Shown: positions 57,382-64,000 of the stretch, one piece after another
How the letters are laid out: each line of letters opens with the position of its first letter
Position numbering within the stretch: the first letter of the stretch is position 1
NCBI RefSeq assembly: GCF_010389155.1
Contig: NC_057765.1
Location: forward strand, 6,448,001-6,512,000
DNA from: Erigeron canadensis
Lineage: Eukaryota > Streptophyta > Magnoliopsida > Asterales > Asteraceae
DNA: 64,000 nucleotides
Reading direction: 5' to 3'
The notes under the pieces: model-generated
What the model saw: only the letters and a program-made list of their open reading frames with translations
Databases searched by the model: none
What the model was told of the DNA's origin: nothing
Translations under genes and position numbers: made by a program

Positions 57382-60300
57382 TTAAGTAGCTGAGTCACCA
57401 TTCAACATTCCCAACCTACTAACAAGATCTTTAAATCTCTTTTCATCTAAGGGTTTTGTGAAAATGTCAGCAAGTTGATCATCAGTGGGAATGAAATAAA
57501 TTTCAACATCCCCTTTCATGACATGGTCACGTATGAAATGATACCTAATGTCTATGTGTTTGGTCTTGGAATGTTGAACGAGATTATGTGTGATAGCAAT
57601 TGCACTTGTATTGTCACACATAATGGGAATCTTAGTATAATCTAAGTCATAGTCAGCGAGTTGGTGTTTCATCCAGAGGACTTGTGCACAACAACTCGCT
57701 GCCGACACATATTCTGCTTCAGCAGTGGAGATGGATACTGTATGCTGTTTCTTACTAGACCAACTAGTTAACCTCTCCCCCCCAACAGTTGACATCCTCC
57801 ACTGGTACTCTTTCGATCTAACATGCAGCCAGCATAGTCAGAATCGGAGTAAGCAACAAGATCAAAATTGGACTCCTTGGGATACCAAAGACCTAAGGTC
57901 ATAGTACCTTTCAGGTATTTGAAGATTCGCTTGACAGCGAGAAGATGAGATTCTCTTGGAGATGCTTGATATCGTGCACATAGGCAAGTGGCAAACATGA
58001 TATCAGGACGACTCGCTGTGAGATACATTAGCGAGCCAATCATCCCACGATAGTGAGTGGGGTTCACATGCTTACCGTCAGGATCAGCATGGAGATTATT
58101 GGGAGGAGACATGGGAGTTGGCTTGGGAGAAATATCAGACATATCAAATTTAGCCAACATGTCTCGAATATACTTTTCTTGATTGATGAAAATACCATCA
58201 GCAAGCTGACGTATTTGCAAACCAAGAAAGAAGGTTAATTCTCCCATCATACTCATTTCAAAGTGAGATGACATAAGGGAGCTAAACTTTTTGCATAGTT
58301 TAGTGCTTGAGGATCCAAAGATAATGTTATCAACATAAATTTGGACATACAGTATATGAGCGCCTTTTTGAAAGATAAAAAGAGTGCTGTCAATAGATCC
58401 TCGCTAAAAGTTGTTAGAGAGGAGAAATTCAGAGAGGGTGTCGTACCAGCTCTAGGAGCTTGTTTAAGACCATATAAAGCCTTATGAAGACAATAGACAT
58501 GATGTGGCTTGGCTGGATCTTCAAAACCAGGTGGCTGTTCGACATAGACTTCTTCATCGAGTTTTTCATTTAGGAATACACTCTTAACATCCATTTGATA
58601 GACTTTGAAGTCTCGATAAGCCGCATGTGCTAAGAATAAGCGTATAGCTTCTAATCTGGCCACTGGAGCAAAGGTTTCATCAAAGTCGACTCCTTCTTCT
58701 TGAAGATAACCTTGTGCAACCAGCCTAGCCTTGTTACGTATAACAACACAGTTTTCGTCCATTTTATTTCTATATACCCATTTGGTACCAATAGGTTCCT
58801 TACCAAGTGGTAAAGGAACCAAAAACCAGACATGTTGTCGTTGAAATTGAGTTAATTCCTCTTGCATGGCAGCAACCCAAGAGGGATCAACCATTGCCTC
58901 ACCAATATTTTTGGGAGTGATCATTGACAAGAAGTTTACATAAAGACATGTGTTTCTTGTCGCTGATCGAGTGACCATACCCTGATGAAGATCACCAATG
59001 ACTTGGTGAGCGGGATGACTCGCTGTCCACCTAAGTGCAGGAACACTTGAAGAACCTAGTTGAATATCAGCGGAAGATTGAGTGATGGGGACAGCAGGGA
59101 GAGGATTGTCTGATGAGAAGTCGATGGTGACAATGGGTTCAGCGACAGGATGATCAGTTGAGTCATTTGACTGAGTTGAGTTATCATTGATGTTGGAGTC
59201 ATCAACAGACTCCATATCCTCAGCATTTGCTGAGGTATCATGAAACTCATCCTCAGCGAGATCATCAGCATGAACATCCTTAGTCAACGATCTATTGTTG
59301 GCTGAGGCGGCCTGGATGTATCCTGATGTATCCTGAGATCATCAAAATAGGCTCAACTGGCTCAATAGAGTAAATATGAGCAACAACTTGTTCCTTATCA
59401 GTACTCACTGATGTGTCCTGAGATGTCTGCTGATGACATTCAGGTAAGGTACAAGGTGCACCAGAAAATGAGTCAGCTTCCTCATTGGAGGGATTAGTGA
59501 ACTCACTAAATACTTCTTCATAAGAAGAGGATTGTATGTCTTTTAGAGCAGATGAACTTTCATCAAAAGTGACATGAATGGATTCATCTACTTTTTGAAG
59601 GCGAACATTAAATACTCTAAATGCCTTGCTTATAGATGAGTATCCTACAAAATAACCATCATCAGTTTTGGGATCAAACTTTCCTAGGTGATCCCTATTA
59701 TTCAAAATGAATACAGGGCATCCAAACACATGAAAGTATTTAATTTGAGGTTTCTTACCTCTTAATACTTCATATGCTGTCTTATCATGTCTCTTGACAA
59801 TTAGACAGCGATTCTGGGTGTGACAAGCTGTGTTAACAGCCTCAGCCCAAAATTTGTTTGGAAGGGAGGACTCACTGAGCATTTTTCTCGCTGCCTCGAT
59901 AAGTGTTCTATTTCTTCTTTCAGCGACACCATTTTGCTCAGGAGTTCTAACAGACGAGAAATTTTGTGAGATCCCTTGATCGTCACAAAAGGATTTAAGA
60001 GTGTGGTTTCTGAACTCAGTTCCATGATCGCTTCTGAGTTCTTTAACCCTTATGCCATTGAGATTTTCCATTTTCTTAATAAAATTTATGATCTCATCAG
60101 CAGCATCACTCTTGGAGTGAAGGAAGATAGTCCAAGTGTATCGCGAATATTCATCCATGATAACTAAGGTGTATTTGCTACCTCTTAGACTTTGGACATT
60201 CACAGGACCAAAGAGGTCCATGTGAAGGAGATGAAAGCATCCTTTGACAGAGTTGGCTTGCTTAGTTTTAAAGGTAGCTCTATAGCCTTTACCTTTTTCA

Positions 60301-62285
60301 CAAGCGCTGCATAGTCTGTCTTTTTCAAAGGATAGATGAGGAAGACCACGAACCAAGTTTTTCTTAGCTAGTGAATTTATGGTTTTGAAGTTCACATGCG
60401 ACATACGCTTGTGCCATAACCAATTTAGTTCAGCTGCTGACTTGGCAAAGAAACAAGTCTCGCTATCAGTTTTGATAGGAGTGAAGTCAACGAGATATAC
60501 ATCTCGTTTTCTGGGAGCTACCAATACGACTTCCTTGTTAATATTTACAACAGTCCCTTGATGTTTATCAAGAATGACTTTGTAGTCAACGTCACAAAGT
60601 TGACTAATGCTTATAAGATTGTGTTTTAATCCGTTTACATAGGCAACTTTAGAGAATTTGATTAACCCATTTGAGAGGAGACCATAACCTTCAGTTTGTC
60701 CGGTGGAATTATCACCAAACACTACAGTAGGACCAGCAGCCTCTACGTAGTTATCCAGCAAGGTCTTTGAGCCAGTCATGTGTTTTCAACATCCACTGTC
60801 CAAATACCACACTCCTTTTCCCAGTGAACCCTGCAAGGATAAAACAGAAGGTTTTAGATTGGTCCACTTTCAAATTCGCTGACAAGCATGTCAGCAGGAT
60901 TAAGGATGGGTACATCAAAGGTAGTGGTTGGCTCAGTGGAAAGAGCTTCCTCGAGAGTGGGATGGTTTCCGAAATCAGCAAGCATATGCGTTCTATCATT
61001 CTCATCAGTGGGCATAGTGTTATTCCCATTTTCTTGAAGAACAACAAAGTTGCTGAAAACATTGGGAGCACTAAATTCAACCAGCATCGCTGGTCGTCCC
61101 CAAGAATTGGAGATGACACTCTGAGAATGAGGAATCTCAATACGTTGAGAGGCAACATAGTCAGCTAGGTTAGTTTGATGAGTTCTATATGGGCCAGTGA
61201 CAGAGCCAGTGTCAATGATGATAGATTCATCAAGAGGGCTCTCGCTTATCCTAGTAGATGAGATGGTTTCACTGACAGGATCAGGTAATGGGACACAGGC
61301 TGAAATGGAAGCACTTGTTTGAACAACCACTTCAGGAGCATCTCTTAAGCCACTACAGTCAGTTGCAACATGTCCTCTAATGCCACAAAGATAGCATTTT
61401 CTATTTGAGGAGTTATTTTGTTGATTGCTAAGAATGAATTCCTTAAGTTGAGATGACAAGTCATTGACTTGTTGAGCAAGTTCAACAATTTTAGGGTCTG
61501 AGGAGGTTGAAGCCCTGGTCTTTGCTTTGGACTTAGGATTTGATTTTTGCTTGCGAGAATTCCTTGAGAATGGAGGAGGACCCAAGAGAGATTGTCCAGT
61601 GGGGTCATCTAGACGAGGAGTGGAAGAGGAGGCAACTTGTGATCTTCTTAAAACACTCTAGGCTTGTTTCAGATTTGATTGAGAGGAGGAAGTCCTAGGT
61701 TGATGCACTCTGCTGGGAGTGGTGGACCTAGATTGACGATTTGGAGTAGTAGACCTCCCTTGCCTGTGAGGGAGGTATTCTCCAATAGGAACAGAAGATT
61801 GTACCTGCTGAGAGGACAGTTGTCCTCGGTTAGGAGTGGAGGATCTCACTTGCTGATGTGGCAAGTATCCTCTTTGGGGAGTCACAATCCTTATTTGTTG
61901 CTGAGGAACATTTCCTCGCTGAGGAGTTACACTCCTAACTCCTCATTCGTTGCTGAGGAATGTTTCCTCGCTGAGGAGTTACATTCCTCATTTGTTGCTG
62001 AAGAATGCACCCTCGCTGAGGAGTGGTCGGTCTATTAACTAACTGAGGCATCTTACCTCTTTGAGGAGTTGAGTGTCTCAGAATTGATCGAGGTGGAGAT
62101 GACTGAGTAGCCTGCTAATGGACAACAGGTTTAGCTTGAGATGAGCTTTCATGTTGAAACCTAGCATCTCCAAACTTTACACGTTTCACCATGAGGCGTT
62201 CATGCTGAGATTCCTCAGCATTTGAGACTTTAGAAGGAAAAAGATCAGATAAGATTGACTGGGGTTGCTGTTTAGGATGATCAGC
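57382..62285 (-). pseudogene. Broken copia pol (linker, second CCHC, PR, IN, RT, RNase H)
   Basis: After the gag TAG the frame continues into a TPQRG repeat array, then a basic region and a second zinc knuckle (CYLCGIRGHVATDC). The protease active site DSGC is followed at once by TGA (60786-60788). Integrase is open from 60779 to 59292 with HHCC (HKRMSH ... CSACEKGKG) and the DDE residues (MDLFGP, RSDHGTEF, EQNGVAERR). A frameshift near 59290 leads to RT ([35 protein letters not shown]). A 1-base loss at about 58448 and a TAG at 58404 follow. The RT box reads YVDN instead of YVDD. RNase H (SDSDYAGCMLDRKS, STAEAEYVSAAS, KHIDIRYHFIRD) has a frameshift in a C run near 57780. It is not functional. 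Confidence 0.9.
61667..62075 (-). repeat. 45-bp minisatellite encoding TPQRG-type repeats
   Basis: About nine units of roughly 15 codons begin ACTCCTCAGCGAGGA or variants, with the pattern TPQRG-x2-P-x-QQ-x-R-x2. Examples are TPQRGKMPQ, TPQRGNIPQQRMRS, TPQRGYLPHQQVRSS and TPNRGQLSSQQVQSS. Units drift towards the 3' end (VPIGEYLPHRQGRST, TPNRQSRST). A TAG and a frame change lie in the middle, near 61938. Confidence 0.85.
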
Positions 62286-62288
62286 TCG

Positions 62289-63770
62289 CTAAGGCGTGCT
62301 ATAATCATAAGGCACAGCAACGGTACTTCTTTTGAAAGTCTCAGCCATTTTCAAGGTAAGTTGCTGAGGAGCAATGGATTTGTACCCAGCACTTGAAATG
62401 TCTCCATGAAATGTTTCATTTAGAGAGTATTGAATTTTACCTTCATGTGGCATCATGCCAACAATAGGTAGATAGGAAAACATATTGTTAGAGGATGAAG
62501 ATGAGCTAGCTATTTTAGCTTCAGAGGAATTTGAAGGGTCGCTGGAGAGAGATGAGGAGGATCCAGCGTCCATTTCAGTGTGATAATCAGCCCAATCATG
62601 CTCTTCAGCAACCAGACCTTTGCCTGGTGTTTTGGCTTCTTCAGTTTCAGCCATTTTGGCTTTGAGCTGATAATACTTGTTCCTGTATTCATCAGCAGAT
62701 TTAGATGAGTTAGTTTTTGGAGCAGCAGGAGTTGGGATAGAAACCCTGCACTCCTTTTGATAATGGCCTTTTCTGCCACATTTCCAGCATTCTTCCTGTG
62801 ATTTATCCACAGGAGGCTTATATGGAGCAACCGACTTACGGTTGTTCCATTTTCTGGAGTATTTCTTTCCAGCGATTAAGGCAAATTCCACAAAATCAAT
62901 GAACATTTCTTGTTTCTCTTCAGCATCAAGCTCATCAACAAGAGCTTGAATGGATGCTGGAAGAGTAGAGGTGCCGGCACCATCATTGGGGTAGATGGGC
63001 TCATTAGAGATGAGAGCAAGAGGGTTAGTTAAAGGGTTTGCAGAAGTGCTAGCTGCGGAAGAGGAGCCAGCATATCTCCTAGATTTTGCAGAGGCTCTAA
63101 TATTTTGAGCCAAGGGTTTCTCTTCAAATTGAAGAGTGCCAAACAATTCCTCAAGATCCAGTTCTTGAATCTTTTTAGTGGTACAAAGGATTTGTCTTAA
63201 ATTCTGCCATTTAAGAGGGAGAGAGTCAATGAACTTGTGGCATACCTCAAAATTGTCATTGAGCAACCCTTTGAACCGAGTATATGTGCCCTCGAGACTT
63301 TCATCAGGAAGAGAAAAGAAATTTTCATAGACACGTTTTAGGTCAATTTTCTTGGTTTTAATCAAGTCAGCTGACCCTTCATAAGTGCTCACTAGTCTTT
63401 CCCAGACTTCTTTTGAAGTGGGGAATTTAATGACTAGTTTCATCACCTCAGTGGGAAGAGTGGTGATGATCATATTTTTCAATCTTGAATCAAGATTGAC
63501 GAGCTTTCGCTCTTCTTCAGTCCATTGGACTTCTAGCTTTACCAGATCAGTCACAATTTCAGGAGCATCAGGTGTAGCACCTGGTGTCCTTTGGACATAC
63601 ATGGGTATGTAAGGACCTTCATTTAAGATGGTCATAAGGTATGGTTCTACACCCACTATGTGTAGTAACATTCGTTCCTTCCATGAGCCAAAGTCTTTTG
63701 GCTCAAATTTTGGAGGAATAGAGACGTAACCAAAGTCACGCGTGTTAACCAGAGTGGGTACAGACGACAT
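62289..63770 (-). CDS. Copia gag (UBN2-type) with CCHC zinc knuckle, 493 aa
   Basis: The ATG at 63770 lies about 100 bases after the primer binding site and opens 493 codons. Residues 20-220 form the copia gag/UBN2 domain (FGSWKERMLLHI, EVWERLVSTYEG, GTYTRFKGLL, LPLKWQNLRQIL, ELFGTLQFEE). A single zinc knuckle CWKCGRKGHYQKEC sits at 328-341. A Ser-rich tail follows and the frame ends YSTP-TAG. The same frame stays meaningful beyond the TAG (PKQQPQSILSDLFPSKV) to a second TAG at 62115. The first TAG is therefore either a mutated CAG or a leaky gag stop. The protein would form the nucleocapsid of virus-like particles in the cytoplasm. Confidence 0.88.
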   Translation of the reverse strand: MSSVPTLVNTRDFGYVSIPPKFEPKDFGSWKERMLLHIVGVEPYLMTILNEGPYIPMYVQRTPGATPDAPEIVTDLVKLEVQWTEEERKLVNLDSRLKNMIITTLPTEVMKLVIKFPTSKEVWERLVSTYEGSADLIKTKKIDLKRVYENFFSLPDESLEGTYTRFKGLLNDNFEVCHKFIDSLPLKWQNLRQILCTTKKIQELDLEELFGTLQFEEKPLAQNIRASAKSRRYAGSSSAASTSANPLTNPLALISNEPIYPNDGAGTSTLPASIQALVDELDAEEKQEMFIDFVEFALIAGKKYSRKWNNRKSVAPYKPPVDKSQEECWKCGRKGHYQKECRVSIPTPAAPKTNSSKSADEYRNKYYQLKAKMAETEEAKTPGKGLVAEEHDWADYHTEMDAGSSSSLSSDPSNSSEAKIASSSSSSNNMFSYLPIVGMMPHEGKIQYSLNETFHGDISSAGYKSIAPQQLTLKMAETFKRSTVAVPYDYSTP

Positions 63771-63869
63771 CTTTAAGAGAGAAAAAAAAGGTTTTAAGAT
63801 TTAAACAGTAAAGAAAATAATGTAAACACAAAAGGCAAACAGATCTTGTTTCAATGATTTAGGAACAGT

Positions 63870-63882
63870 GGCTCTGATACCA
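63870..63882 (-). other. Primer binding site of the large element
   Basis: TGGTATCAGAGCC on the minus strand, two bases after the 5' LTR end, matches the initiator tRNA-Met complement. Confidence 0.9.
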
Positions 63883-63884
63883 CT

Positions 63885-64000
63885 TGATGGTCCACGAATG
63901 CACTACTTGTGTTTGATTTACTAACTTATAATGTAAATATGAAATAACAAGAATAGAGACGAGAAGTAAAGAAATTAGTTTAGTTATATGTATTTCAAAC
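63885..64000 (-). mobile_element. 5' LTR, partial (last 116 bp)
   Basis: It is identical to 51432-51547 except for one base (TTATAATG against TTAAAATG). The rest of the LTR lies beyond the window. Confidence 0.92.

Larger units (their letters stand above)
51432..64000 (-). mobile_element. Large Sirevirus-like copia retrotransposon (5' LTR cut by window end)
   Basis: In minus-strand order: partial 5' LTR, PBS, gag, a repeat-bearing gag-pol linker, pol in the copia order (PR-IN-RT-RH), 106-bp tandem repeats, a promoter-like segment, two long extra frames, PPT and 3' LTR. The visible part is 12.57 kb; with a full second LTR it would be about 13.1 kb, long for copia. Extra coding sequence after pol is the Sirevirus trait. 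The visible ends of the two LTRs (116 bp) differ at one base, suggesting a recent insertion, although pol is broken. The flank of the far end is outside the window, so a target duplication cannot be checked. Confidence 0.88.

Noticed and set aside
60815..60860. Spliced intron in the retrotransposon before the protease (TTTTATCCTTGCAG acceptor-like)
   Set aside because: A simple frameshift explains the reading (KWTNLKPSVLSLQ continues in another frame) and no donor could be paired.

Overview
This is a stretch of plant nuclear DNA. It is AT-rich, with spliced genes carrying GT-AG and GC-AG introns, plant-specific proteins, and a dense mix of LTR retrotransposons, Helitrons, hAT, Harbinger, pogo-like and Mutator-like elements. 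The style of the proteins and of the large copia element suggests a eudicot, probably Asteraceae. That placement is inference only, since no search could be run.

Layout. 0-7.6 kb is transposon debris: a copia pol-LTR-gag junction, a Helitron 3' end and two hAT elements with perfect 8-bp target duplications. 7.6-12.8 kb holds one intact spliced gene, a CCCH zinc-finger/FG-repeat protein of the C3H16 (Nup42-like) type: ten exons that join to exactly 400 codons. 13.2-23.4 kb holds three decayed copies of conserved genes: a 5'-truncated DET1, an internally deleted DUF630/DUF632 gene on the minus strand, and a frameshifted mitochondrial cysteine desulfurase NFS1 on the minus strand. At 23.6-25.4 kb is a short Helitron carrying the first exon of an RPA/DUF223-like protein. 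26.7-29.4 kb is a rearranged copia remnant. 34.3-35.8 kb holds an apparently intact short-chain dehydrogenase/reductase gene. 36-50 kb is a graveyard of identifiable transposons: a hAT with an 8-bp TSD, a solo LTR, a pogo-like element, a Harbinger element with TTA duplications that was split by a solo LTR, another hAT MITE and a diverged LTR.

51.4-64.0 kb is most of one large copia (Sirevirus-like) retrotransposon on the minus strand; its 5' LTR runs off the window. Its visible LTR ends differ at one position in 116. Its gag is open, its pol is broken by stops and frameshifts, and downstream of pol lies about 4.1 kb of extra coding sequence (657 codons, an in-frame TAA, then about 710 more codons with one frameshift). 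This extra region has no recognised domain. It is preceded by a CCAAT/TATA arrangement and by 106-bp tandem repeats. Related LTRs and fragments of the same extra ORF lie at 26.7-28.9, 38.7-39.4 and 49.1-49.8 kb. This element is the best candidate here for something under-described.

The only host genes that look functional are the C3H16-like gene and the SDR gene. The rest is relic genes and mobile DNA.
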